Positions 42,470 through 53,557 of a stretch of 64,000 nucleotides of DNA are shown here, one piece after another. A program made the translations under genes and the position numbers. The stretch lies in NCBI RefSeq assembly GCF_041146395.1, contig NC_090989.1, forward strand, positions 239,992,843-240,056,842, given 5' to 3'. How positions within the stretch are numbered: position 1 is the first letter of the stretch; every line of letters starts with the position of its first letter. Under the pieces are notes generated by a model. It saw only the letters and a list, made by a program, of their open reading frames with translations. It was not told where the DNA came from and did no database searches. The stretch is from Eulemur rufifrons. Taxonomy: Eukaryota > Chordata > Mammalia > Primates > Lemuridae.

Positions 42470-42919
42470 GTATTAGTTATCAATTGCTGTGTAACAAATT
42501 ACCCCAACATTTTGCTGGAAAGAAGAAACACTTATTATCTCATAATTTCTGTGAGTGGCTTAGCTGGGTGATTCTGGCTCTGGGTCTGTCAGGAAGCTGC
42601 AATCAAGGTGTTGGCTAGGGCTGAAGTCATTTTAAGTCTCAATTTGGGGAGGATCTACTTCCAAACTCATTCATGGGGGGCTGCCTAATGACATGGTAGC
42701 TGGCTTCCCCAAGAGCAATCCCAGAGGATGAGAGAGAGAATCCAAGACTGAAGCTACAGTCTTCTATAATCTCATTTTGTTAGAGACATCCCATTGCTTT
42801 TGATGTATTCTGCATGTTAGAAGCCTCTCAATAAGTCAACCTCACACTCAACAGGAGGGCATGAACACCAGGCAGCAGGGCTTGCTGTCAATCATACTGA
42901 GAAGCTGCCTATGACATGT
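42470..42919 (-). mobile_element. Old MLT1-type MaLR LTR
   Basis: TTATCAATTGCTGTGTAACA, AATTACCCCAACATTTTG, ACTTATTATCTCATAATTTC, GTGGCTTAGCTGGGTGATTC. More diverged than the copies at 27.9 and 35.0 kb. Confidence 0.7.
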
Positions 42920-42936
42920 GCTGAGTATTGATTATT

Positions 42937-43210
42937 TTGTTTTTTATTTATTTATTTATTTATTTATTTTGAGACAGTCTCACTCTGTTGCCCTGGCATC
43001 AGTCTAGCTCACTGCAACTTCAAACTCCTGGGCTCAAGCAATCCTCCTGCCTCAGCCTCCCGAGTAGTTGGGACTATAGGCGTGCACCACAATGCACAGC
43101 TGATTTTTCTATTTTTAGTAGAGACAGGGTCTGGCTCTTGGTCAGGTTGGTCCTCCCGCCTCGGCCTCCTAGAGTGCTAGTATTACAGGTGTGAGCCACC
43201 ATGCCCGGCC
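42937..43210 (-). repeat. Alu SINE with (TATT)n tail and target duplication
   Basis: ATTT units, GAGACAGTCTCACTCTGTTG, CCACCATGCCCGGCC. CTGAGTATTGATTATT repeats on both sides (ending 42,936; starting 43,211). The left arm has lost about 20 bp. Confidence 0.93.
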
Positions 43211-43226
43211 CTGAGTATTGATTATT

Positions 43227-44331
43227 GAACTGGTCTGTTTAGTGTTTATAGCTTATAGTAAATTGATAAACCATCTTACTTCTTTATGAGTATCACTCTA
43301 CCCACTTTACAGGCATGGAAAAGTTGCATAACTTGCTCAAGGATGGAGTGGAAGAAAGTGAGAGAAGCACAGACTGATTTATGCCAGTCATTCATCAATT
43401 ATTTTTAGAAAGACTACCATATATGGTTTACTCTGCTAGGTTCTAGGCATCTGGAAGATAACATGACATGTGAACACACATAAGTAATATAGGTTACCCC
43501 TGCACTCACAGGCAATGTTTAAAAGTTTTGAAAAGAAAAAACAGAAAGATGAAAATGATATAGCATGCTATAGCACCAAAGTTGGTTACCTAAAATATCT
43601 CGTGTTTAAGAAAATTTTCAACATTTCCATTCAACTCCTTTGCATTGCAGATACACAGAAATCTGCAGTGACCATGCCTAGTCAGAAAGCAGCAAGAAAC
43701 TGCTTTTTGCTAGAATATCTGTATTCTCCTCTTCAATGGGCTGATTCTTCCTATGCATTCTTGTATCTGCTACACAGGCTCAACAGAAACTGCGGTACTA
43801 TAATGATTACAACAATTATGTTTTTATTGGGCTCCCCAGCTCCCTTCCCACTTTTTAGACAGTCAAATATTTATATATTAGAAATTAAAATGAACTTTTT
43901 TCAATCCTGAGCCCCTAAGAGCAGATGAGAAGGGGGCTGAATCAAGAACTCCCAGACCTAAGAACAGCTACCTCAAATGAAAAATTAGGCCCAACACACA
44001 CAAGTTCATTCTTGAGATTGTGGGTGGAAATGGCAATGAATATCTATGGTAAATCTAGAGGACAATTAAAATAAAAATTTAAAGTAAAATTTAATTAAAA
44101 ATTAAGTAAAATTAACTTTCCCACAATTAAAATAATGAGAAAAATTAAATAAATTCTCAAATCCCACATAGTAAAGTAAGAAAACTCAATCAAGTGGAAG
44201 AGGGACACTGACTTCATCCATTTTTCATTTCTGTGAGGCCAAAACAAAAACCTAAGAAGAAAAAACTGAGAAAAGAGGAATAAACTCTCAATTTCTGAGT
44301 GTTAATAAAAGGTACCTATTAAGAAATCTTC
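43227..44331. other. Unassigned stretch upstream of the CpG island
   Basis: AT-rich. The 131-codon frame at 43,515-43,910 has no domain, no conserved-looking segment and AT-driven composition. Confidence 0.5.
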
Positions 44332-44349
44332 CCTATATTAAATAATTTT

Positions 44350-44677
44350 TTTTTTTTTTTTTTGAGACAGAGTCTCACTCTGTTGCCTGGGCTAGAGTGC
44401 TGTGGTGTCAGCCTAGCTCACAGCAACCTCAAACTACTGGGCTCAAGCAATCCCTACTGCCTCAGCCTCCCGAGTAGCTGGGACTACAGGCATGCACCAT
44501 CATGCCCGGCTAATCTTTTCTATATATTTTTAGTAGTCTGGCTGATTTCTTTTCTATTTTTAGTAGAGACAGAGTCTTGCTCTTGCTCAGGCTGGTCTTG
44601 AACTCTTGAGCTCAAACGATCCTCCTGCCTTGGCCTCCCAGAATGCTAGTATTACAGGCGTGAGCCACCTGGCCCGG
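44350..44677 (-). repeat. Alu SINE, strepsirrhine type, with 18-bp target duplication
   Basis: CTAGAGTGCTGTGGTGTCAG, TTTTTAGTAGTCTGG. CCTATATTAAATAATTTT repeats exactly at 44,332-44,349 and 44,678-44,695. Confidence 0.95.
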
Positions 44678-45239
44678 CCTATATTAAATAATTTTAAGCT
44701 AATAATTAATTTGCATTTTGGGAAAGAAGAATAAGTCCACAAACTAAATTTCAAAGTATTAGATCCTATTTAAAACTTCTGCTGTCCAGATTGTCATGTC
44801 AAATTGACAACCGTGCATTTAATTTATGACCCACGTTCAATCTCACACTTTTTAGCAAAATTACAGATTTAACAAGGAGAGAGTAATTCTCAGGAAAATT
44901 ATCATTATGTATGCGAATACTCACCAGATATGCACAAATCTTACCAGTTCTAATTTTGACCTGCCACGGAATCTGTGAAGTCATTCGCCAAGTTTTTTTT
45001 CCAAGGAGGTAAACAAGTTCTCTTAATTTATTTTAAACCTTTTGCTTCTTCCTGAACAACTAGTTTTTATTCTTTCTCACTTACTGTGATAACTTAAAAA
45101 CGTCCAAAAACATCTTGCAAAATTTGCATTACAGCAAAACGACCCTGCAGGCATCTGTGTCGATGAGGAGGCTACCCTTAGAAGGCGAGAGGGTACTGAT
45201 TATCTAAATGAGCGATTTCCACATTTGGAATCCCATCCG

Positions 45240-45863
45240 AAATCTCTGCCGAAGTAGCGAAAGCGAGCGTGGCCAATGACTCACAGAAGGCGCTGTAGCC
45301 AAGGGGCTTCGGGGAGCGCCAGCCCGCGGGTCTCTTCCGGGCCTCAGAGCCCCCAAGTCATGCGTGGGAATTCTAACTCCCACTCTGGGAAGGAAACTCA
45401 ACGTTCCTCTCGACACACTCCTCAGTGACCTTCAGCACTCGGCCTCACTTTCTCTGTCTCTCAAGACCCCCAGAGGGGCAGCCGCCACCTGCCTGAGGCC
45501 AAGGCAATAATAAGCCCACACGAAGAGCCTGAGCCCCGCAAAAGGGGCGCAAAGCAGCGCCCTGAGCGCTTCTTCCCAGATCTGTTTCTGCTCTACCCGC
45601 CACGCGAATGCACAAGAAGGGCTTGCAGGCCGGGGGCTGAGCCCCGACGGGGTCGCGCAGTGGTGGGGGGAAGGGAGCCGAGGCCGCGCGGCCGTGGCCC
45701 TCCCCGGGGCGGGGCTTGAGCGCCGCACAGCCCCCTTCCCCACCCCTCCCCCGCGCCCTTTTCCACCCGCCCCCGCAGTAGGAAAGGGACAGGGAGGGGG
45801 GAGGGAAAGTGCTGTTCTGTGGAAAGGGGCGGAAGGAGGGGGAGGAAAAAAGGGAACAGAAAC
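45240..45863 (+). promoter_or_regulatory. DENND4A: DENND4A/C promoter region (CpG-island, TATA-less)
   Basis: The CpG density rises sharply here. Visible sites are a CCAAT box (45,273-45,277) overlapping an AP-1 type TGACTCA (45,277-45,283), a GC box GGGGCGGGG (45,706-45,714) and GGGGCGGAAG (45,826-45,835), which joins a GC box to an ETS core. Just downstream is AACATGGCGG (45,861-45,870), a YY1-type motif usual within the first bases of transcripts. No TATA box is seen. The start of transcription is therefore likely near 45,820-45,870, probably dispersed. Exact start sites are inference. Confidence 0.75.
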
Positions 45864-45908
45864 ATGGCGGTCAGCTGTCGGGACGGCTGCGCGGCGGGCA
45901 GCTCCTAG
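45864..45908 (+). other. Upstream ORF 1 in exon 1 (14 codons)
   Basis: ATG within the YY1 motif, peptide MAVSCRDGCAAGSS, stop TAG. It is present in mRNA only if transcription starts before 45,864. The context has A at -3 and G at +4, which is favourable. Confidence 0.5.
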
Positions 45909-46123
45909 GATACCTGCCGCCCGCGCCGCACCGCACCGCAGACCCGAGAGCCGAGGCGCCGGCGCGGGCTCGCTCTCCGGGCCGTTACCCCTGGCTGCAG
46001 GCGGCGACCCTCGGGACCCGGCCCGAAAGGCGGCGCAGGCGCAGATCGGGCGGTAGCGGCGGCTGCCGGAGCAAGTCTCCTTCTCTGCCCGCCAGGGCGC
46101 CCAGGCCGCGGACTGGCGCTTGG

Positions 46124-46159
46124 ATGCCCCAGGAAGGAGCTGTGTCGGGGTGGCGCTGA
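46124..46159 (+). other. Upstream ORF 2 in exon 1 (11 codons)
   Basis: ATG to TGA inside exon 1, peptide MPQEGAVSGWR, ending 18 bases before the donor. It would precede the main ATG by about 52 nt in the spliced mRNA. Confidence 0.55.
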
Positions 46160-46739
46160 CGGAGGAGCGGGCGGCAGGTGAGGCTGCGGCGCGGGGCCTT
46201 TCTCGGAGAAGCCCTGCGCGGTCCCTTTGCTGGGGCCCGCGCTCCGAGGCGGGGAGGGTGCCGGGCAGGTAGCAAGCAACAGGGAGGGCAGAGTTCCCAG
46301 TGGCCGGCCTGTGGGGGGTCGCGGAGGAGGTGGAGAGCGGCGGGGGCTGGCATTCCCGGCCTAGTTTCTCCGCGATTTCCGGGGGCGGGGAGTCCCCGGA
46401 GCCTGCGGTATGTGCTGGGGGAGAAGCTGCTCCTGGAAGGGCCTCCCCGCGCCGCCTCCTGGGCCCGAGAACCACTTTCGTGCTAGCGCGAGGGGTCTGG
46501 GCCCTGAGGGACCGCCTGCGTAGGAGTAGGGTGGGGAGGGCGCGGGATCGGGGGTTCCCTGGGGGAGCAGGGGCTGAGAGGGCGGAGAGCTGGGGTCGGG
46601 GGTGGGGAAGCGTCTCGGGAGAGGTCGGGTTCCAAGGGGCTCGGGGAACTGCGCGGGGAGAAGAGAGGACCTGGGCAGGTGTCGCAGGTGAATTGAGGAC
46701 ATTTCCTCCTTTGCCTTACGGTGGCCAATCCTAAGGGCT

Positions 46740-48780
46740 TCTTTGTCGGGGATGACTTTTAGGAAGGCTGGTTATTTTCAACTCCAGAGTGACTAAACAG
46801 ATATAAAACCAACTAATGAGACCCTAGTGCTGACTCTTGCGAAGAGCTGCAACTTCTTTTGCCTTGAGGATGCTGTCATGTCTTTTTTTCCTCCTTTTTG
46901 TTTTCTTCATAGGCCTTTTCCCTTCCGAAGACCGTGCTTAATCAGAACAAATAAGGAATGACCCAGTTTTTAAATAGTACCCCCTCCTCCTCCCATTATG
47001 TGTTTGTTTCACACGGGAAAATTCAGGACAGTTACCGCAGTTATTTGAGCAAGTGTAAGGGAAAGTGTCATCTGCATTAGTGAATGAACCCTTAGCTGTC
47101 TCTGTACTCCTGCATCCGAGAGATTGTCAAGCTTTGTAGCGCGAGAAGTTGACCTCTTGGGCCTGCTTAATTGTGTGCAAACCCCTGTTGAGACTCATTC
47201 TTCCCAGAACCCAATTTACGTTTGAGTGGGTATTCTCTCCAGGTCTGGGTATAATAGGAAAGGGGAGGATGTTAGTGCTAAGTTTTCAATAAATATTTGA
47301 TTTGAGGTGATCATGTGTATTAAGCTATCTGAAATGCAGAGTGTTGTATGATTTTTCTGTTCACGCGGTAAGAGCAAAATTAGTTGCACAAGGAAAACTT
47401 TATCTCTGAGCATTAAATGATACCTATTCTTGATCACTATAATCATGAAAAAAACCCTTATATTTTCTGCCCTGTTCTTTGTATTACTGTTAAAAGAGTT
47501 GGTAAATTGCTTTGTTTTGGTGTAAGACTGGGAACTCAGCAATGAACTTAAATTTGTATTCATGAACATGATCTGCCTTTATATAGGCTTACTTTGACTC
47601 ATTTTTCTGGTAAGGGCAAAGGGTTTTCTGCCACTCAGTCCATACTTTCCCTTCATTGGTATCTTTGCAACCATTTTGCAAAGTAGTTGATGAGTTTGGG
47701 GTCTAATCTTTTTTATTATCTATTTTAGTGAACTTGATCATATGTTAGTTGACTTTGGCCACCTTGTATAGTGCACAGTACTGCTTTAGACTTTTTGAGT
47801 TGAGTAATAGAAACGCTATGGTGTTAGAAATGTTGAAGTTATATATTGGAGTAATTTACTCCTGTATAATTTGTAAATGAGTGCATTCTGTTTTTGAGAG
47901 AAAATACAGTATTTTGTAGTATAAACTGGAGCTTTTAGTTGAAGAAATTGGCAGTAGAATTGTGTGGAGACTGTTCTTAAAATGCAAATATTTTACATTA
48001 CAAGGATGTGTAGGCTGTAACAATTCATGGGGCCAGACTTGAAAGGTTATTTGATTGAGGTGCTCTCTGTAAAGAAACATGTTGAGTATATCTGCAATAA
48101 AAGCTAATTTGTAGCTATACACTAGAGATTTTGCATAATAAATAACTCAGTAAGACACGTTTGCTCTTTATGTATCTGCCAGTTAGGACCAAAACATCTC
48201 GTATTTTCATTGGAGTTTCCTGCCAAGACAAATACTGATTTTGCATTGGCTTTGCTGCTCAATTCGGAAGTAAGGTTTCAGTCTTATGTTTGCATCTTAA
48301 GTACAGGTTGTAAAGTAAAAAAGAAAGCTGCTGAGTCAGTTGGCAGGTTGTTTCACCTGGTCTTTCTGATTGGCAAAATGAGATTTCTGTCATAATTTGA
48401 ATTTCCAATGAAATATGCTTGCTGAAGCTTAGATGATAAGGGCAAATAAGCTTTTCCTAATACATCAGTTAAAATGTTATCTTCTTTAGGGTGGTATCAC
48501 AAATTGTACCTCCTCTTTCAGATTTGTCAGTTTGTCAGATAGACTTGTAATGGAATGCCTCGTTGGAATGGGAAATTCCTTTATAAGAGTTAAAACTTGG
48601 AGAAAGAATTTCACATGGTACTGCTGGTATGAAACAGATCTTTAGCATCAGATTGTAGGAATTTCAAAATGAGGTAATTTTATTACTTGAAATTTAAAAC
48701 AGTATTTTTGTGGGAGGAAATTAGTTTATAAACTTGAAAACATTTTCTACATGTATAAGTATATGGGTATAATAGAGCTT
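46740..48780. other. Repeat-poor start of intron 1
   Basis: About 2 kb after the CpG island without any recognised repeat. This is unusual for the window and compatible with regulatory sequence near a promoter. No gene seen. Confidence 0.55.
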
Positions 48781-48789
48781 AATGTGGTA

Positions 48790-50080
48790 TTTGAAATTTT
48801 TTTATTACAAAAATACAACATGATTAAAAGCAAAATTTTTAATTATTCCCGCATATCTAACATTTACATTTTTCTGTACTCTGATCCTGTTATACTTGTA
48901 TAATATAGTAATTAGTTTTAAATACTGATCCTATCTATACTTGTGTATAATTTTGTGGTTAATGTTCATATAATTGTCTTTTTAAACTTAACATGTTTTC
49001 CCTGGTGCTGCATATTACTGTTATTTTATGGCTTTTTAGTAGTCCAAAATTTTTTTGCCATCAATTTGAGTTTGTCTCCTTAAATCTTCATGATTAGATT
49101 AAAGCTGTGCATTTCTGACAGTGCTACATAACTAATGTGTTCTTAGTGTATCTTATCAGAAGTCTTGTGATATCAATTTGACTTATTAGTGATGTTCACT
49201 TTGATTACTTGGTTAAAGTACTGGCTACCAGATTTCTGTAGTAATACATCTTATCCCTTTGCAATTATTAGTATCTGTAGAGAAATAATTGGAGATTGTA
49301 TAGATAGCCTGTTCTACAGCAGACTTTCACCCAGTGGTTTTAATATCCTTTGGTAATTCTTGCTTGAATCTGACTGTAAAATGATTATTTTCTATCATTC
49401 CTCTACTTTTTTTTTTTTTTTGAGACAGCGTCTTGCTGTTGCCCTGGGTAGAGTGCAGTGGCATCATCGTAGCTCACTGCAACCTTGAAGTCCTGGGCTC
49501 AAACCATCCTCCTGCCTTAGCCTCCCGAGTTGCTGGGACTATAGGCATGCGCCACCTGGCTAATTTTTTCTGTTTTCGATAGAGATGGGGTCTTGCTCTT
49601 GCTAGGCTGGTCTCCAACTCCTAAGCTCAAGCAATCTTCCTACCTCGGCCTCACAGATTGCTAGGATTACAGGTGTGAGCCACTGTGTCTGGCCACATTC
49701 CTCTGCATTTATTAGTTGGCATTCTATAGTGAAGAGCTTTCCCTTCCTTCTCTGTCCTTCATTCATTCGTTTTATTTTATCATATTGGTGTGGACTCAAG
49801 GGTTTAAAAAATCAGTTTACTATAATCCATTATTGTCATTCATTTTGACGTAGAAATTGTCCACAGTTTGAACAGTGGCAGACTGTTCAAGCTAGTTTCT
49901 GTGTTGTTTTGTTAGGACCCCATTAGTCTTTGAGAAGTACTTTTTTTTTTTTTCTTATGTCAGATTTCTAGATGTATTGTCCTTGCCCAGCCCTGGAATT
50001 GCTGTTTTTCTAAGTAGCTCTGGTGCCTGTGGAATTGAGAAACAAAGACTTAGATGCTAGGTATATTTGTTGCTGTTTGG
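48790..50080 (-). mobile_element. Old L1M 3' UTR, antisense, with nested Alu
   Basis: TTCATGATTAGATTAAAGC, GATTACTTGGTTAAAGTACT, GACTTTCACCCAGTGG, CATTTATTAGTTGGCATTC, GTGTGGACTCAAGGGTTT follow an L1M 3' UTR in reverse. Positions 48,790-49,050 are a less certain old LINE piece. Confidence 0.75.
49409..49692 (-). repeat. Alu SINE nested in L1M
   Basis: GAGACAGCGTCTTGCTGTTG to CCACTGTGTCTGGCC. CATTCCTCT flanks both sides. Confidence 0.92.
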
Positions 50081-50124
50081 GTGAGTGACATTGCCTCTGT
50101 GGTGTTTTTTAGCAGACAGAACTA

Positions 50125-50165
50125 GGAGATACACACACACACATGCACATGTACACACATGCGTT
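50125..50165. repeat. CA-rich imperfect microsatellite
   Basis: TACACACACACACATGCACATG and related CA/TG units. Confidence 0.8.
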
Positions 50166-50530
50166 GTTGAGAAACAATTCACTTACCACACAATTCACCC
50201 ATATGATATAAATCATATGCTTCATAGGTTTTCACTGTTGTCACAGAATGCTCAGCCACACCATAATCAATATTTTGACCACTCGTCTACGAGTGGATTT
50301 GCCTATTCCGAACATTTCATGTAAGTGGAACGATACTATATGTGGTCTTTGTGATTGGCTTCTTCCACTTAGTATAATGTTTTAAGATTCATCCATGTTG
50401 TAGCATATATCAGTACTTAATTCCTTTTTATTGTTGAATGATGTTTCATTTTATGGATATACCACATTTATCCATTCATCAGTTGATAGACATACGGGAT
50501 GTTTCCATTTTTTGGCTATTATCAATAATG
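50166..50530 (-). mobile_element. L1M antisense fragment
   Basis: AACAATTCACTTACCACACA, GTAAGTGGAACGATACTATA, TCATCCATGTTGTAGCATAT, CCATTCATCAGTTGATAGAC. Confidence 0.82.
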
Positions 50531-50539
50531 TTCACACAC

Positions 50540-50960
50540 AAAATTTTTCATTCCTGAATAATTTTAGATTTACAGAAAAGTTAAAAAGATAGTTGAGAGA
50601 GTTTCTATATTCCTGTATGGTTAACATTTTATATTACTGTGGTATACTTGTCAAAACTGAGAAGTCAACATTGGTACATTGCTGTTAACTGAAGTCCAGA
50701 CTTTATTTTAATTTCACAAGTTTTTATATTAATGTGCTTTTTCTGTTCTAGGATCCAACTCAGGGTACCATATTGCATTTTAGTATGTATGTGTCTTAAA
50801 ATCTTGGGTTCATATTGATACTTCTGATTCCATTCCAGTCTATAGATGCTTTCTTACCTACTCCCGTCTTTTATTTGTATCCCTTTTCTTACAGTAAGAA
50901 CTCTGGTTTCCAACAGTTGTTCAGTCATAGAGTACATACTTAAATAATTTCAGAATTACT
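50540..50960 (-). mobile_element. L1M 3' UTR fragment, antisense
   Basis: CCTGAATAATTTTAGATTTA, GTCAACATTGGTACATTGCT, TTTTCTGTTCTAGGATCCAA, CAGGGTACCATATTGCATTT. Confidence 0.75.
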
Positions 50961-51064
50961 GTATCCATACCACTATAAAAAGCAAGCCTTCTAAGTAAAG
51001 GTCAAGATTTTTTTTTTTTCCAATTCTTTATGTCAGAGTACTATGTTCAAAAGTTATTTGGATT

Positions 51065-51075
<11 letters not shown>

Positions 51076-51104
<29 letters not shown>

Positions 51105-51420
51105 TTGAGACAGAGTCTCACTTTGTTGCCCAGGCTAGAGTGAGTGCCGTGGCGTCAGCTTAGCTCACAGCAACCTCAAACTCCTGGGCTTAAGCGATCC
51201 TACTGCCTCAGCCTCCCGAGTAGCTGGGACTACAGGCATGCGCCACTATGCCCGGCTAATTTTTTCTATATAGATTTTTAGGTGTCCATATAATGTCTTT
51301 CTATTTTTAGTAGAGACGGGGTCTCGCTCAGGCTGGTCTCGAACTCCTGACCTTGAGCGATCCACCCGCCTCGGCCTCCCAGAGTGCTAGGATTACAGGC
51401 GTGAGCCACCGCGCCCGGCC
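51076..51420 (-). repeat. Young strepsirrhine Alu with 16-bp target duplication
   Basis: About 30-T tail, low divergence, GAGTGAGTGCCGTGGCGTCA, CCTTGAGCGATCCACCCG, CCACCGCGCCCGGCC. GGATTAGTTCTTTTTT lies at 51,060-51,075 and 51,421-51,436. Confidence 0.96.
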
Positions 51421-51436
51421 GGATTAGTTCTTTTTT

Positions 51437-52424
51437 CATTCCCTTCTGTGTAGTTATATTATCAGTTTAATGTATAGTTAAGTTCATTTGCTCACATATC
51501 TTTTAATGGTGAAGATAGACATTTAACCAGCTCAGAGTATTTTTTTCTGGAGTTTAGAAGCTGTTCTCCAGACTTTTAACTGCTAGAGTGACTATACCCT
51601 GCTTATGTGTTTTGTTTGGACTTCTTAGTATTATATTTAAGAATTATTAATTAGTTGCCAATATTTTAAAACTTGGTTATTTACATAAAAATCCTGATTT
51701 CTGGCTTCTCTTAAAAAGACAGAAAGGAAGTTGTGATTTTTTTCTAGTTTGTTTGGCAGCTGATTGGATGGATCCTATTAGTAGTGACTGCCTGCATTCT
51801 CTCTAGTTCCCACGACTCTTAATATCCTTCCTGACCTTCTTTAGGCATTTGTGTTTGCAACCCTTCTTTACAACCCTCCTTTACAAAACTTTCAATGGTG
51901 GGTACCACAGTAGAGAATTACATTGCTTTGTGTACTGAAAGAGGAACTGATTTTATCTGAAATGATTTCAGGTTTGTAGTTCCATGACCCAGCCAGTCTA
52001 ACTGATCTTGATCATGTTTTCTAAAGGGAACCACCAAGCCCCCATTTTAAATTGCTTAAATGTAGCAAATAACTCTGATAAAACTGTATTTTCTTTGTGG
52101 CTTAACAAAGTATATTGCTCATTTAGCACAGTTTGAGACACCAGGGAACACACAGATATTTTTGAAGCTTTAAAAAAATTTTTTTGTTACAATGAGAGGA
52201 ATTGTGTAAACTACATTTAGTCTTATAGATTGAAGTTAATAACGTTTTGTTGATAGTAATGGAATTTATTTATTAGAATGTATACTGTTGTAAATTGTAA
52301 GGTGACATACAATTGATTCTAAAGGATTATCTTATCTGTAGTTGGAAAATGAATTTTAATTATTAAACTACATATCTAAGTTGATTTTTATAAGTAATTT
52401 TATTTTAATTTTTCTTTAGAAGCT
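51437..52424. other. Unassigned part of intron 1
   Basis: About 1 kb, AT-rich, no repeat or gene recognised. Confidence 0.5.
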
Positions 52425-53215
52425 TTTGTTAATACAAAGTATTGATAAGGGTGTAGAGAAAAGGGAAAAGGGTACAAGAATTGTACATTGTTGGTGGGTA
52501 TGTAAGTTGGTGTACTCGTTATGGAAAACAGTATGGAGGTCCCTCAGAAAGTTAGAAATAGAACTACTATACAATTCAGCAATCCCATTTCCAGGTACAT
52601 ATCCAAAGGAAATGAAATCAGTATCTTGAAGAGATAATCTGCACCCCCATGTTTATTGCAGCATTATTCACAGTAGCCAAGATGCAGAAACAGCCTCAGT
52701 GTCCAGCAAGAGATGAATGGATAAAGAACACATACACACACACACATACACACACACACACACACACAGACACAGTGGACTATTACTCAGCCATAAAAAG
52801 AAGGAAATCCTGTCATTTGTGACAACATGTATGAACCTGGAGGACATTATGCTAAGTGAAATAAGCCAGAGATAGAAAGATAAATACTCATAATCTTATA
52901 TATAGAATCTAAAAAGTTGAACTCATACAAGTAGAGTGTACAAGGGTGGTTGCCAGAGCCTGGGGCAAGGGGGAGTTAGGGGAAATGAGGGTTGGTTAAA
53001 GAGTACAAACTTTCATTTATAAGATGAATTCAGGGCAGAGGGCGAGAGGGTGGGCGTGGGATAAAAACTTATCTATTAGGTACAATGAACCCTGTTATGA
53101 TGATGGGCACACCAAAGCCTTTACTTAAGCATTATACAAGCTATCTATATAACAAAAACACTTGTACCCTGTTAATTAATATTTTGAAATTAAAAACAAA
53201 AAAAAAAGAAAAAGA
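52425..53215 (+). mobile_element. L1 3' end, sense, with poly-A and an internal CA microsatellite
   Basis: ATTGTACATTGTTGGTGGGT, CAATTCAGCAATCCCATTTC, ATGTTTATTGCAGCATTATT, GACTATTACTCAGCCATAAA, GTTGCCAGAGCCTGGGGCAA, ACACTTGTACCCTGTTAATT, A-rich end. (CA)n at 52,730-52,768. Confidence 0.88.
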
Positions 53216-53322
53216 AATGAAAACACACGTCTGAACAAAGAGTTAACTCAAATGTTCATAAAAGTTGTATTCATACTGGCCAAAAGCTGGAAAAAAGCCA
53301 AATGTCTATCAACTGGTGAATG

Positions 53323-53557
53323 CTGCAGTCCCCAGCCACTGGGCTGCAGACTGGTACTGGTCCGTGTGTGGCCTGTTAGGAACGGGGCCACACAGCAGGA
53401 GGTGAGTGGAGGGCTAGTGAGCAAAGCTTCATCTGTATTTATAGCCCGCTCAACATGGCTTGCATCACCACGTGAGCTCTGCCTCCCCACCCCGCCCCAT
53501 GGAAAAATTGTCTTCCATGAAACTGGTTGCTGGTGCCAAAAATGTTGGGGACCACTG
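53323..53557 (+). mobile_element. MER1-like hAT DNA transposon, internally deleted
   Basis: Left end CTGCAGTCCCCAGCC, then GACTGGTACTGGTCCGTG, GGCCTGTTAGGAACGGGGCC, CACACAGCAGGAGGTGAGTG. It jumps to CCCATGGAAAAATTGTCTTC and ends TGTTGGGGACCACTG. The 8-bp flanks GGTGAATG (53,315-53,322) and GGTGAGTG (53,558-53,565) are the hAT target duplication. Confidence 0.85.

Larger units (their letters stand above)
45850..46177 (+). other. DENND4A: DENND4A/C exon 1 (non-coding, 5' UTR)
   Basis: The 3' boundary is the strong donor GGCAG|GTGAGG at 46,177/46,178. The 5' boundary is estimated from the YY1 motif and may be off by tens of bases. An NRF1-like GCGCAGGCGCA lies at 46,033-46,043. No open frame continues through the donor to the coding ATG in exon 2, so this exon is read as untranslated. 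Two short upstream ORFs are entered separately. Other possible donors exist (GGCAG|GTAGCA near 46,267; CGCAG|GTGAAT near 46,688), so alternative first-exon ends are possible. Confidence 0.72.
45280..46700. promoter_or_regulatory. CpG island
   Basis: Dense CpG and GC-rich text spans the promoter, exon 1 and the start of intron 1, against an AT-rich surround. It ends around 46,700 where composition falls back. Confidence 0.92.

Noticed and set aside
43515..43910. 131-codon plus-strand open frame
   Set aside because: AT-rich, no domain, no promoter or splice context. A frame of this length is plausible by chance in 64 kb on six frames.
45694..46056. Several 100-140 codon frames on both strands of the CpG island
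   Set aside because: GC-rich DNA has few stops. The frames overlap each other and do not continue through the predicted donor.
46260..46275. GGCAG|GTAGCA as the exon 1 donor
   Set aside because: The upstream CAG|GTGAGG at 46,178 is a better donor match; the later one is kept only as a possible alternative.
52729..52768. CA tract as part of a regulatory array or CRISPR
   Set aside because: Plain microsatellite inside an L1; no repeat-spacer structure anywhere in the window.
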